A stretch of 64,000 bases of DNA from Bog-756 sp963777665 (GCA_963777665.1 CAVZRJ010000001.1:124001-188000), one strand, 5' to 3'; shown: positions 44,172 through 54,492, counted from the stretch's first letter. Numbers and translations are program-made. The notes: generated by a model from the letters alone, not told the origin.

Positions 44172-45371
44172 ATGAGGGTCGCCTTCGTCGTTCCCCGCTA
44201 CGGTCCGGCCATCGTCGGTGGCGCCGAGACGGCGGCCAGACTCCTCGCCGAGCACCTGGCGTCACGACCCGGCTGGGAGGTCGATGTGTTGACCACCTGC
44301 GCCGAGGACTTCGTCACCTGGGACGACGTCTACCCCGAGGGCGAGGAGTGGATCGAGGGCGTGCGCGTGGTCCGGTTCGCCTCGGCCGCAGGACGCGACC
44401 CCTCGTTCCATCCGCTGTCGGCCGCCCTGCTCGCCGATCCCGGGTCGGCAAGCGACCAGGACGCCGAGCGCTGGCTCGACCTCCAGGGCCCGGTCACGCC
44501 GGCGCTGGCCGGGGCCGCGACCGACTGGCCGGCGGACGTGTTCGTCTTCTACCCCTACCTCTACTACCCGACTGTCCACGTCATCGGCCGGGTCGGAGCT
44601 CCGACCATCCTCCACCCGGCCGCTCACGACGAGCCCGCTCTGCGCCTCCCGATGTTCCGCCGGGTCTTCGCTGCGGCCGACGGACTGGTCTTCCAGACAA
44701 CGGCCGAGCGCGATCTGGTCGAGGCTGTCTTCCCGGTGGCCACCCACCGCCAGCTGCTCCTCGGCCTCGGGGTCGACGACCCAGACCTCGTCGGCGCCGG
44801 AGGAGCCGCCGCACCGGGCGTCGGCGGGGAACCCGGCTGCCCGTTCCTGGTCTGCCTCGGCCGCGTCGACAGCCACAAGGGGACCACCCTGCTGGCCGCG
44901 TTCTTCGCCCGCTACAAGGAGCGTCGTCCCGGCCCCCTTCGCCTGGTGCTGGCCGGTCCGGTCGTCGACACGCCGACTCCCCATCCGGAGATCGACCTGC
45001 TCGGTGCGGTCGGGGACGAAGTCAAATGGGGGCTACTGCGTTCGGCGGCGGTGCTGGTGTCTCCGTCCCCGTGGGAGGCGTTCTCACTGGTGGTCGCCGA
45101 GGCGTGGAGTGCACGCACGCCGGTCCTGGTCAACGCCGCCTGCGGTGCGACCGTCGAACAGTGCGCCCGCTCGGGAGGCGGACTGCGATTCGATGGATAC
45201 GGCGAGTTCGAGGTGGCGTTGGATCTGCTCCTCGGCGATCCGGACCTGCGCCGAACACTCGGGCGCCGGGGTCGCGCCTATGTCGACGGCCGGTTCCGGT
45301 GGCCGCTGGTGACCGACCGGTACGCCACCTTCGTCGAGTCGGTCGCCGGGCAGAAGAAGCGTGCGCGGTGA
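44172..45371 (+). CDS. GT4 glycosyltransferase, type B
   Basis: 399 residues. VAFVVPRYGPAIVGGAETAARLLAE, LHPAAHDEPALRLPMFRR, CLGRVDSHKGTTLLAAFFARYKER and SPWEAFSLVVAEAWSARTPVLVNAACGATVEQC align block by block with 36649. ATG at 44172; GGGC precedes it, weak as a ribosome-binding site. Convergent with the GT39-like gene; the 60-base gap has only a weak ACGGTG/CACCGT inverted repeat. Confidence 0.85.
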   Translation: MRVAFVVPRYGPAIVGGAETAARLLAEHLASRPGWEVDVLTTCAEDFVTWDDVYPEGEEWIEGVRVVRFASAAGRDPSFHPLSAALLADPGSASDQDAERWLDLQGPVTPALAGAATDWPADVFVFYPYLYYPTVHVIGRVGAPTILHPAAHDEPALRLPMFRRVFAAADGLVFQTTAERDLVEAVFPVATHRQLLLGLGVDDPDLVGAGGAAAPGVGGEPGCPFLVCLGRVDSHKGTTLLAAFFARYKERRPGPLRLVLAGPVVDTPTPHPEIDLLGAVGDEVKWGLLRSAAVLVSPSPWEAFSLVVAEAWSARTPVLVNAACGATVEQCARSGGGLRFDGYGEFEVALDLLLGDPDLRRTLGRRGRAYVDGRFRWPLVTDRYATFVESVAGQKKRAR

Positions 45372-45431
45372 GGGCGGGGCCGTTTCACGGTGGGTGCGGT
45401 GGGTCACCGTCGCCCGGGTGGAGCGCGCCGG

Positions 45432-47267
45432 TCAGAGGCCGCGACCGAGCGGACGCGGCCCTGCTCGTTCGGTGATACGCACGCCGAGCAGCGTGACGCC
45501 CGGCACGACCTTCCAGACCCGGTAGCCGCCGATGGGCAGGGGCGTAGGCAACGGCAACGCGAACCCCTGGGCCACGAGTGACGAGAGCCCGGGTAGCGCC
45601 GGTGAGGCCACCAGGACGACGGAGCCCGCGGGCCCGACCACGACCGAGGAGCCCGTGGCGTAGTAGAGGGCGCCGTGCTGCTGGTTGTAGAGCAGCCTGC
45701 CCGGCGTGATCAGTGCGATCCGGTCCGCGGGCAGCTCCCAGCCCGCGTTGCGGTAGATGGAGGCCCCACCGTCGGGCGTGTCGAGGACGATCACGTCCCG
45801 GCTGGCTCGGACCTGTGGCCCGAGGTCGGCGAACCCGGCGTCGATCACATCGATGGAGCGGATTGCGGAGCGGGTGTCGAGGTAGGGCGCCTGGTAGCGG
45901 GGTTGGCGGAGCCACAACCCGGTGGACGAGACGGCGCGATCCGGCAGCACGCCGTTGCCCGAGAGGAACCGCTGGGTGCCGAGGCCGGCCACCGCCACGA
46001 TCGCCACCGTGGCCGCGACCGTCCACGCGACCGGAACGCGCCCACCGGCGGTACCCGGACGCACCAGCGCCCCCGGCACGAGGAGCAGGGCGATGACCGC
46101 AGCGGGCAGATAGGCCAGCAGGTATCCGCCCTTGGCGAACTGGACGAGCGCCACCAGGGCCATTGCCGGAACCAGCGCGGCACCGAGCACCGCGGTGCGG
46201 GACTGGTACCAGGGGCGCACCCATGGCTCTCCGGGAGGGGCCTCTGGAGGCGGGTCGGGAAGGAGCCCGGTCGCGCCCCGACCGACCCGGGCCCTGGCGA
46301 CCGCGCGGGCACCGAGTGCTGCACCCGAAAGCAGGGCCACGACGACCAGCGGAGCGAGAGCGACGACCGTGAAGGCGGCGAACGTCCCGAGGTTGGTGGT
46401 CCCTCCGGGCGCGTGGTCGAGGATGGACGTGGCCTGCGCCGCACCGTCGGCCTCGAGCCGGGTCGCGTGCAGCCAGGCCGCTGCACCCCCAGGCTGGGAG
46501 AGGGCCATCGGCACGAACCACACCGCGACCGCGACGGCACCGGCCGCCACCGTGAGCAGGAGGTCGCGCCAGCGGCGGATCGATCCGGCCACAGCGATGC
46601 ACGCGAGCAGCGCGAACGACTCGATGATCGACGGACGGAAGCCGGCGAGGAACCCGAGGACCACCACTGCCGCGACCCCGTGGGGACTGCCGGGACGAGC
46701 CCGCCAGGCGAGTACCAGCAGCGCTGCGCAGGCCAGGAGGTCGAAGGAGTGGGTGGCCACGATCGACCCGCTGAACCACGCGAACGGAGAGGTGGCAACC
46801 ACCACTCCCGCCGCCAGGCCGACCCACCGTCCGCCGAGGTCGCGGCCCGCCACCACGGTGAGCCCGGCTCCGGCCGCAGAAGCCAGCGCTGCCAGGAGCA
46901 CCAGCGAGTGGATCACCCCGACACCCGTGGTCTCGTGGATGAGGTGGCCGACGGCGACGTAGAGCCAGTACCCGGGCGGCTGGGGGAGCCCGTGGGTCAC
47001 GTCGAAGTGGCCGACGGCCGAGGCGTACTGGGCCGAGTCCCAGTCGGTCGGGCCCCTGGCGGCCGTGGACAGCCGGGCGACCAGGGTGGCCGCGCCCACC
47101 AGCCACGGGGCGATGCGATCGACCATCCGTCCGTATGGCCGGGCCCGACGGGGGTCCGAATGGCGGCCCTGCCTCACGACTCGATCCACCGTCGCCACGG
47201 CAGCCCCAGGATCCCCGAGTGTGGCGCCGCCCCCGGCCACGGGCGTGACGGGCGGGTCGAAGACCAT
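45432..47267 (-). CDS. GT39-like polytopic membrane glycosyltransferase
   Basis: 611 residues with about eleven hydrophobic segments and a C-terminal extracytoplasmic domain (from about residue 430). The motif DWDSAQYASAVGHFD after the first membrane segment and PQPPGYWLYVAVGHL match the GT-C enzymes that use polyprenyl-phosphate sugars (ArnT, PMT and related). ATSPFAWFSGSIVATHSFDLLACAA is a later conserved helix pair. It probably transfers a sugar from a lipid carrier to glycan, lipid or protein outside the membrane. The first 40 residues are polar; an internal ATG at 47126 is an alternative start, but a −10 box favours 47267. Intact. Confidence 0.7.
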   Translation of the reverse strand: MVFDPPVTPVAGGGATLGDPGAAVATVDRVVRQGRHSDPRRARPYGRMVDRIAPWLVGAATLVARLSTAARGPTDWDSAQYASAVGHFDVTHGLPQPPGYWLYVAVGHLIHETTGVGVIHSLVLLAALASAAGAGLTVVAGRDLGGRWVGLAAGVVVATSPFAWFSGSIVATHSFDLLACAALLVLAWRARPGSPHGVAAVVVLGFLAGFRPSIIESFALLACIAVAGSIRRWRDLLLTVAAGAVAVAVWFVPMALSQPGGAAAWLHATRLEADGAAQATSILDHAPGGTTNLGTFAAFTVVALAPLVVVALLSGAALGARAVARARVGRGATGLLPDPPPEAPPGEPWVRPWYQSRTAVLGAALVPAMALVALVQFAKGGYLLAYLPAAVIALLLVPGALVRPGTAGGRVPVAWTVAATVAIVAVAGLGTQRFLSGNGVLPDRAVSSTGLWLRQPRYQAPYLDTRSAIRSIDVIDAGFADLGPQVRASRDVIVLDTPDGGASIYRNAGWELPADRIALITPGRLLYNQQHGALYYATGSSVVVGPAGSVVLVASPALPGLSSLVAQGFALPLPTPLPIGGYRVWKVVPGVTLLGVRITERAGPRPLGRGL

Positions 47268-47272
47268 GGCTC

Positions 47273-47278
47273 AGGGTA
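47273..47278 (-). promoter_or_regulatory. −10 box of the GT39-like gene (leaderless)
   Basis: On the minus strand TACCCT, then five bases, then the ATG at 47267. Weak but of the recurring type. Confidence 0.3.
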
Positions 47279-47479
47279 GCGAGCCCTTGTCCGTGTCCCG
47301 GGGCATTGGCGGTCCGGCGCGGCGGCCGGGTCCGCCGTCGCGGTGGATCGACGGTTCAGTTCCGCCCACCCAGGGCCGATACCCATGGGACGGGTGAGAG
47401 CCGTGTCGCGGGCTAGCCACGTCCGGCCACGTGCCGGAGGATGACCATGAAGACGAGGGAGGACCGAGGAGGCGTGAAG

Positions 47480-49754
47480 ATGACCATGAGGCGTGAGAAC
47501 CCGGACGGACCGACCCCGAACAGGAGCGCACAGGAGTCGAGCCGATCCGTCGCCCGATCTCCCCTCTTCCTGCTGGCCGGCACACTGCTCCTGACCGCCA
47601 CAGTGGCCGCCCTCACCCCGGGCGTCTCCGCCGCTGCACCCGCACCGCGTGGCGCTCTCCCGATCTCGCTCGTCTGGGAGCAAGTGCTGCCGGATGCCGG
47701 ATCACCCGTGGCACAGGGGTCACCATCGGTGGCGACCCTCGACGGCGGCGGTCCGTCGGTCGTGGTGGGTGACCGGGCAGGCGGTGTGTACGCGTTCCAC
47801 CTCTCGAACGGCTCGGGGGTTCGCGGGTGGCCCGCCCAACTCGGTGCCCCGATCGACTCCACCCCGGCGGTCGCGCCCGGCGGTGGGGGAACGGACACGG
47901 TGTTCGTCTCGGCCGGCAACGCCGCCCAGCCGACAGTGGGCGGTTACGTCGCGCTCGACAATCGGGGGGGACAGATCTGGTCTCACGGTGCGCCCGATCC
48001 GAACGGGACCCACGGCGTGCAGGCATCGATGGCGGTCGGCCAGCTCCAGGGAACCACGTCGGTGGTGGCGCCGTCGCTCGGCCAGGACGAGTACGCCTTC
48101 CGCACCGGCAACGGTGCGCTCCTGTCCGGCTGGCCGTTCTTCACCGCCGACAGTGGATTCACCACGCCCTCGCTGGCAGACCTCTACGGCAACGGCCAGA
48201 CCGAGATCGTCCAGGGCGGCGACTCGACCGCGGGTCTCGCAAACGGCCAGACCTACTCCAACGGGGGGCACCTGCGGGTGCTCGGTGAGAGTGGCAACCT
48301 GATCTGTTCCTACAACACGAATCAGACGGTCGATTCCTCTCCTGCCGTCGGCAACTTCCTGACGGGCGGGCAGACGGGAATTGCCTTCGGTACCGGCACG
48401 TTCTACCCGGGCGCTTCCGACTCGAACACCCTGTTCGCGTCCGACTCCCACTGCAACATCGTGTGGCGTGACGCTCTGGGCGGCAACACGGTCTCGAGTC
48501 CGGCCATCGGCGACCTCAACGGGAACGGCAACGTCCAGGTGCTCGAGGGTGCCGACACCGGCAGCAGCGGGCTCGTCTATGCGCTCAACGGGTCCAACGG
48601 CGGGGCCGTGCCGGGATGGCCGCAAGCCACACCGGGCCGGATCATCGGAGGGATCACCACCGCAGATCTGACCGGAGGCGGCTACAACGACGTCCTGGTG
48701 CCGACGACGGAGGGCCTGGTCATCTTCGACGGCCGCACCGCCCAGCAGGTCGCCACGCTCGGCGCCGGTTCGGTGGCCCTCCAGAACTCGGCCGCGGTGA
48801 CCGTCGACCCGAACGGGCTCATCGGGATCACCATCGCCGGGTACAACGCCTCCAATGCCGGCGACATCCAGCACTACGAGATCGCCGGGTCCGCCGGACA
48901 CTCACTCGGCAAGCGGGCGTGGCCGATGTTCCACCAGAACTCCCAGTTGACCGGCTGGCTGAGCCAGAGCGCGCCGGGCCACCTCAACGCCCCGATCGTC
49001 GGTATGTCGGCAACGGCAGACGGGCGGGGCTACTGGAACGTGGCGTCCGACGGCGGCCTCTTCGATTTCGGTGACGCGGGCTTCTACGGCTCGATGGGCG
49101 GCCATCCGCTCAACCAACCGGTGCTCGCAATGGCTGCGACGCCGGACGGGCGCGGCTACTGGGAGGTCGCGTCCGACGGCGGCCTGTTCGCCTTCGGCGA
49201 CGCCCACTTCCACGGCTCGATGGGCGGACAGCACCTCAACCGGCCGATCGTCGGGATGGCGACGACGCCGGACGGGCGCGGGCTACTGGGAGGTCGCGTC
49301 CGACGGCGGGCTGTTCGCATTCGGCGACGCCCACTTCTACGGGTCGACCGGGGCACTGACCCTCAATCGACCGGTCGTGGCGATGGCCCCGACGCCGGAC
49401 GGCCGCGGCTACTGGCTGGTCGCGTCCGACGGGGGCATCTTCGCGTTCGGCGACGCTCGCTTCTACGGCTCGATGGGTGGACAGCACCTCAACCGGCCGA
49501 TCGTGGGGATGGCGTCGAACGGCGGCCGCGGCTACTGGCTGGTCGCCTCCGACGGAGGGATCTTCAGCTTCGGGACTGCTCCCTTCTGGGGCTCGACCGG
49601 CAACCTCTCGCTCGTGCTCCCGGTGGTCGCCATGGCGCCGGTGCCCGGCGGCCAGGGGTACTGGATGGTGGCGGCCGACGGCGGCATGTTCGCCTTCCAC
49701 GCCGGGTACTTCGGGTCTCTCCCACAGCTCTTCTCCAACGTCGGGGTCGATTGA
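47480..49754 (+). CDS. Secreted FG-GAP/propeller protein with six C-terminal GYW repeats (one frameshift)
   Basis: About 757 residues. ATG 47480 has GAGGAGG seven bases before; an in-frame ATG at 47441 lacks such spacing. A signal peptide follows (PLFLLAGTLLLTATVAAL, cleavage after …GVSA). Residues about 60–480 contain WEQVLPDAGSPVAQGSPSVA, VVVGDRAGGVYAFHLSNG, SSPAIGDLNGNGNVQVLEGAD and ADLTGGGYNDVLVPTT, the calcium-binding FG-GAP/VCBS propeller type. Then come six units of about 45 residues, each with a core like GYWEVASDGGLFAFGDA. One extra G at about 49279 shifts the frame inside the third unit. Extracellular; function unknown. Confidence 0.75.
48984..49751 (+). repeat. Six ~135-bp coding repeats (GYW/ASDGG/FGDA units)
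   Basis: Six tandem coding units, core pattern LNxPIVGMxxTPDGRGYW-xVASDGGxFxFGDAxFxGS. Units 2–4 are nearly identical at DNA level (for example GACGGGCGCGGCTACTGGG). The last unit is diverged (GYWMVAADGGMFAF). The near-identity reveals the extra G in unit 3. Confidence 0.85.
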
Positions 49755-49780
49755 GTGCCGACCCGATCCACTGCTCGCTC

Positions 49781-51800
49781 GTGACTGGTGATGCGCCGCG
49801 TCGCCGGGCCACCCGGGCGACCGTGTGCCTGTCGACGAAGGCCGCACGGCGGCTGGCGACACTCGTCGCTGGCGTCGCCCTCGCCGCCTCGGCCAGCGGT
49901 GTGGTCGTCTCCCCGCCGGCGGCATCGGCCTTCCCCTCGACAGATGTGACCCTGACCGGTCACGGCTGGGGACCCGGGCTCGGCATGGGCCAATGGGGCG
50001 CCTTCGGCTACGCGCTCGCCGGGACCACGTGGCAGCAGATCGTCGGGCACTACTACACGGGAAGCTCCGTCGCCGCGCTGTCCTCCGCTCAGGACGCCTC
50101 GTCCGTCCGGGTCGCAATCACCGAGAACGCCGGCAACAGCGTGATCGTCACATCGGGATCGTCGTTCACCGTCCCCGGAACCTCCGTCGCGCCCGGTCAG
50201 GCGGTCGAGATGGTCCCGACCGGCGGAACATGGGATCTCTCCACCGGACCGGGCTGCGGCGGTCCCTGGACCCAGTTCGCCACCGGTGTCACCAATCCGA
50301 CCGCTACCGAGACCAGCGCGCTCGAGCACGTTGCAGCTCTGCCAGGTCAACGGGAACCTCACGGTGCACGGCCCGATCGAGGCGGTCTACAACTCGGACG
50401 GCCAGGCGCGGACCGTCAACATCGTTCCCCTCGAGACGTACGTGGCCGACGTCGTGCCGAGCGAGTCCCCGGCCTATTGGGGCACGCTCGGGACCTCCGG
50501 TCCCGGCGGTCAGCCGTGGGGCTTCCAGGAGCTCGAGGCACAGGCCGTGGCGGTCCGCTCCTACGTGATGGCCAGCCCGGGCTCCTACGGCGGGTATGCG
50601 GACATCTGCGACCTCTCGTGCCAGACCTACCGGGGCACCCTCAACCAGAACGCGTTGACCGACCTCGCGGCCCAGGACACTGCCGGCGTGGTCCTGGCGA
50701 CCGGCGGGGTGATCAAGTCGACCCAGTACTCGGCGTCCACGGGCGGCTACACGGCCCCGGGCACCTTCGCCGGGGTGCCCGACGACGGGGACGCGGTCTG
50801 CGTGCCCGGTGCTTGCAACCCGAACCACACCTGGACCGCGTCCGTTCCGGTGTCGACCATCGAGTCCACCTGGCCCCAGCTCGGCGCGCTCGAGTCCATC
50901 TCCATCACCGGCCGCAACGGTCTCGGCGACTGGGGCGGCCGGGTGACCTCCATGACCCTGGTCGGGTCCTCGCAGAAGGTGTCGCTGTCGGGTGACGCCT
51001 TCGCCGGCGCGCTCGGACTGCGCTCGGACTGGTTCACGGTGACGTCGACGCTGGCCGGCTCCGCAGCCGGCATCGCTGCGACGCCCGACGGCAAGGGCTA
51101 CTGGATCGACGGATCGTCGGGAGCGGTGCTCGGCTTCGGAGACGCGACCGTCCCAGGGTCGGCCGGCGGCATACCGCTCACCGCACCGGTGGTGGGCATG
51201 GCCGCCACCCCCTCGGGCCAGGGCTATTGGGAGGTCGCGTCCGACGGCGGTGTGTTCGCGTACGGCAACGCGACCTTCGAGGGCTCGGCCGGGGCCATTC
51301 ACCTCAACCGGCCCATCGTGGGCATGACCGCCACCCCCGACGGACGCGGGTACTGGCTGGTCGCCTCCGACGGTGGCATCTTCGCCTACGGCGACGCCCA
51401 CTTCGCCGGGTCGACGGGCAACCTGGTGCTCAACCGCCCCGTCATGGGCATGGCGGCCACCCCGGACGGCCGCGGGTACTGGCTGGTTGCCTCCGACGGC
51501 GGTGTGTTCGCCTTCGGCGACGCCCACTTCGCCGGGTCGATGGGTGCACAGCACCTCAACCGGCCGGTGGTCGGCATGAGCGGGGCCCCCGGTGGTACCG
51601 GCTACCGGCTGGTCGCGTCCGACGGCGGCATCTTCTCGTTCGGGGCCCCGTTCTTCGGGTCGACGGGCAACCTGGTGCTCAGCCAGCCAATCGTGGGCAT
51701 GGCCGACTCCCCGGACGGTCTCGGCTATTGGATGGTTGCCTCCGACGGCGGCATCTTCTCGTTCGGCGACGCGCACTTCTACGGTTCTGCCGCCGGCTGA
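49781..51800 (+). CDS. Secreted SpoIID/LytB-domain protein with six C-terminal GYW repeats (one frameshift)
   Basis: About 672 residues. A signal peptide (ARRLATLVAGVALAASASG…) precedes HGWGPGLGMGQWGAFGYA, the usual start of SpoIID-domain proteins. The SpoIID core is VPLETYVADVVPSESP with the catalytic Glu, ELEAQAVAVRSYVMA, CQTYRGTL and STQYSASTGGYTAP. SpoIID enzymes are lytic transglycosylases acting on peptidoglycan glycan strands. From about residue 425 six GYW units follow, like those in the upstream gene. A +1 shift at about 50331 lies before the SpoIID core. GTG 49781 is the start that keeps the signal peptide; GTG 49823 is possible. 26 bases after the upstream stop. Confidence 0.8.
51056..51797 (+). 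repeat. Six ~135-bp coding repeats, second array
   Basis: Six tandem units with the same pattern as at 48984–49751: first unit GYWIDGSSGAVLGFGDA is the most diverged, last unit GYWMVASDGGIFSFGDA. Arrays of equal copy number end two otherwise unrelated secreted proteins. Confidence 0.85.
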
Positions 51801-51867
51801 GCCGACCGCGGGACCGGATCGTGGTCGCCCGGGAGAGGATCGCTCAGGTCATAGTGTTCGTACTCGC

Positions 51868-54492
51868 ATGATGGAGAGCGCCCCGGCCGACCCCGACGTG
51901 TCTACGACGACTGCCGCTCCCCTCGACGGAGCACAGGAGACGGAGGACGGGGCCGGCGCGCTGGTCACCGACCGGCTCGAGGCCGGAGCACAGCAACATG
52001 GTGGGGCAGGGCGACCCTGGCGGGCCATCCTCTTTGCCCCGGTCGGCGACGGAACGACGCGGCGGCGGGGGAGTGACGCGGTCCGCCTCGGACTCTCGGC
52101 ACTGGTCGTGCTGGCGTGCTGGCTCGTGGCGCTCGCCAACTCGAACACCGAACACTCGATCGCCTCCACACTCTCTCCGGCACCAGACGGCCTCCGGTGG
52201 CTGGTGTCCTCGGTCTGGGTGATCGCCTCGTTGGGGCTGATCGGCCTGGTCGGGGTCCTCGCCCTGCTCTCCCGACGCTGGACCCTGATTCGTGACTGCC
52301 TGATCTCCGGGCTCGGCGCCTGGGTGCTCTGTGTGATCGCCGGTGTGGTCTTCGGCACCGACGGCGGCCGCCCTCCGGACTCCGCGTTCCACGGGTTCGC
52401 GCTCTCCCTCCCGATCGCCCGGGTGGCTGCCACGGTGGCTGTGGCCACGGCCGCGCTCCCGTTCCTGAGCCGCTGGCTCCAGCGCACCATCGAGGCCGCC
52501 ATCGTCCTCATGGCCCTTTCCGCGGTGGTGACCGGCAATGGTCTCCCCATGGCCGTGCTGGCCAGCTTGGCCATCGGCGTCGGGGTGACCGCCATCGTGC
52601 GCCTCGCACTCGGCTCCCCGCTCGGACTCCCGTCGGCCGGGGAGCTCCTGGTCCTCCTCGGGGACCTGGACATCCCGGCCACGGACGTCGTCCCACTGCC
52701 ACGGCAGGAGTGGGGGGCAGGGCGCTTCGCCGCCGATCTGGCCGGGACCGCGGTCGACGTGTCCTTCTACGGGCGGGACGCTGCCGACGCCCAGCTCCTG
52801 GGCAAGACGTTCCGGTTCCTGCTCTTCCGCAACTCGGGGCCCACGCTCACCTTCACCCGCCGCCAACAGGTCGAGCACGAAGCGTACGTGACCCTGATGG
52901 CCGAACGGGCCGGAGCGCGGGTGCCGAGCGTGCTGGCCGCCGGACCGGCCGGGCCCGCCCGGGACGCGCTGCTCGTCACGCGGCCACCCGCCGGACGGCG
53001 TCTCAGCGAGTTCCCGCCCTGGACGCCTCCGGGCGAACCGCCCACAGACAGCCCTGTCCCCGACACGGCCCCCGCCGAGCCCGCCCCCGCCAACGAGGCC
53101 CCCGCCGACCTGGCTCTCGACGACGAAGCGCTCGACGACATCTTCCGTCAGGTCGGGATCGTGCGGGCCGCGGGCATCGCGCACGGGTCGCTCTCGGTCG
53201 AGACCATCGTGGTGGACGACCGGGGCCGCTGCGGCCTGCTCGACCTGCGGGCCGCGTCCACCGTCTCCGGCTCCGACCAGCTCGACCGCGACCTGGCCGC
53301 CACCCTCGCGGCCGTGTCGCTGGTGGTCGGGCCGGAACGGGCGATTGCCGCCACCGCCCGCACCACGCCGCCGGAGGTCCTCGTCGCGGCGCTGCCCTTC
53401 CTCCAGCGGGCAGCCCTCGATCCGGCCTCTGCCCGATCCCTGCGCGGAAGGAAGGCCGTGCTCAACGCGGTGCGTGAGGAGGGGGCCAGGGCCGCCGGCG
53501 TGGAGGTCCCCAAACTGGTCGAGCCGCACCGGATCAGCTGGGTGAGCCTCGCCCTGGTGGCGGGCTCCCTGATCGGGGGGTGGGCCCTGCTCGGCGTCCT
53601 CGTCAACGTGACGAAGTCGTGGGGCACGATCACCGGAGCCGATTGGGGGTGGGTGGCTGTGGTCTTCGTGCTCGCGCAGGCGGCGTATCCCGCGATCGCG
53701 GTGACGACCATCGGCTCGGTCACCGATCCACTCCCTTACGGTCGGGCAGTGGTGCTCGAGTTCGCGGACGTGTTCGTCGGGCTGGCCGGTGGATCGATGG
53801 CCGTCCTCGCCACCCGGGTCCGGTTCTTCCAGCAGGAGGGGTATGACGGGACCCTGGCCGTGAGCTCGGGCGTCCTCGCCTCGACCGCGAGCTGGATCGT
53901 CAAGGGAGCGCTGTTCCTCATCGCGCTTCCCTTGGCGTGGTCCCAGTTCCACTTCGGCCAGGAACCCTCGAGCACCGGAGGCGGCTCGGGGAGCAGCACG
54001 GCCCACCTGGTCTGGCTCATCCTGCTCGTCGTGCTGGCTGTGGGGGTGGTCCTCGGGATCGTGCTCGCCGTTCCGCGGTGGCGCAGGCTTGCAGCGGAAA
54101 AGCTCCGCCCCAAGTTCTCCGAGGTCTGGGGCCACCTCCGGGTGCTGTCCACGCACCCGCGCAACCTCGTCGAGATCTTCGGCGGCAGCGTGGCCGCCCA
54201 GCTGTTCGTGGCCATGGCTCTCGGAGCGTCGCTGCACGCCTTCGGCGACCGGCTGAGCCTGGCTGCCCTCATCATCGTCCTCACCCTCGGGTCGATGCTC
54301 GGCGGGATCTCGCCGGTTCCGGGTGGCATGGGTGTCGTCGAAGCCGGGATGATCATCGGGCTCACCGCGGCCGGGATCAGTGAGACCGACGCCGTGGCGG
54401 CGGTGTTCGTGCAACGTCTGTTCACCGCCTACCTGCCGCCGATCTGGGGCTGGTTCGCCCTCGTCTGGATGAGGAAGAAGGAATACCTGTGA
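51868..54492 (+). CDS. LPG-synthase/flippase-like membrane protein with embedded pseudokinase
   Basis: 874 residues, intact. An N-terminal acidic tail, then about seven membrane helices to residue ~250; a soluble region about 260–530; then about eight helices of the lysylphosphatidylglycerol-synthase-TM (UPF0104/MprF-flippase) type (GGSMAVLATRVRFFQQEG, ISPVPGGMGVVEAGMIIGL). The soluble part resembles a kinase fold, but the catalytic loop reads HGSLSVETIVVDDRGRCGLLDLR: the usual Asp and Asn of HGDxxxxN are Ser and Glu, so catalysis is unlikely. A Pro/Ala-rich linker (DTAPAEPAPANEAPADLA) interrupts it. Possible role: lipid or lipid-linked glycan translocation. A TAGTGT box lies ten bases before the ATG. 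Confidence 0.75.
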   Translation: MMESAPADPDVSTTTAAPLDGAQETEDGAGALVTDRLEAGAQQHGGAGRPWRAILFAPVGDGTTRRRGSDAVRLGLSALVVLACWLVALANSNTEHSIASTLSPAPDGLRWLVSSVWVIASLGLIGLVGVLALLSRRWTLIRDCLISGLGAWVLCVIAGVVFGTDGGRPPDSAFHGFALSLPIARVAATVAVATAALPFLSRWLQRTIEAAIVLMALSAVVTGNGLPMAVLASLAIGVGVTAIVRLALGSPLGLPSAGELLVLLGDLDIPATDVVPLPRQEWGAGRFAADLAGTAVDVSFYGRDAADAQLLGKTFRFLLFRNSGPTLTFTRRQQVEHEAYVTLMAERAGARVPSVLAAGPAGPARDALLVTRPPAGRRLSEFPPWTPPGEPPTDSPVPDTAPAEPAPANEAPADLALDDEALDDIFRQVGIVRAAGIAHGSLSVETIVVDDRGRCGLLDLRAASTVSGSDQLDRDLAATLAAVSLVVGPERAIAATARTTPPEVLVAALPFLQRAALDPASARSLRGRKAVLNAVREEGARAAGVEVPKLVEPHRISWVSLALVAGSLIGGWALLGVLVNVTKSWGTITGADWGWVAVVFVLAQAAYPAIAVTTIGSVTDPLPYGRAVVLEFADVFVGLAGGSMAVLATRVRFFQQEGYDGTLAVSSGVLASTASWIVKGALFLIALPLAWSQFHFGQEPSSTGGGSGSSTAHLVWLILLVVLAVGVVLGIVLAVPRWRRLAAEKLRPKFSEVWGHLRVLSTHPRNLVEIFGGSVAAQLFVAMALGASLHAFGDRLSLAALIIVLTLGSMLGGISPVPGGMGVVEAGMIIGLTAAGISETDAVAAVFVQRLFTAYLPPIWGWFALVWMRKKEYL

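Noticed and set aside
48984..51797. The regularly spaced repeats as a CRISPR or satellite array
   Set aside because: The units are about 135 bases, contiguous, in frame and translate into conserved protein repeats without spacers.
51844..54414. An 856-codon open frame on the minus strand opposite the flippase-like gene
   Set aside because: High-GC shadow frame: rich in His, Glu and Gly, no recognisable domain, no start signal. The plus-strand protein has clear membrane segments.
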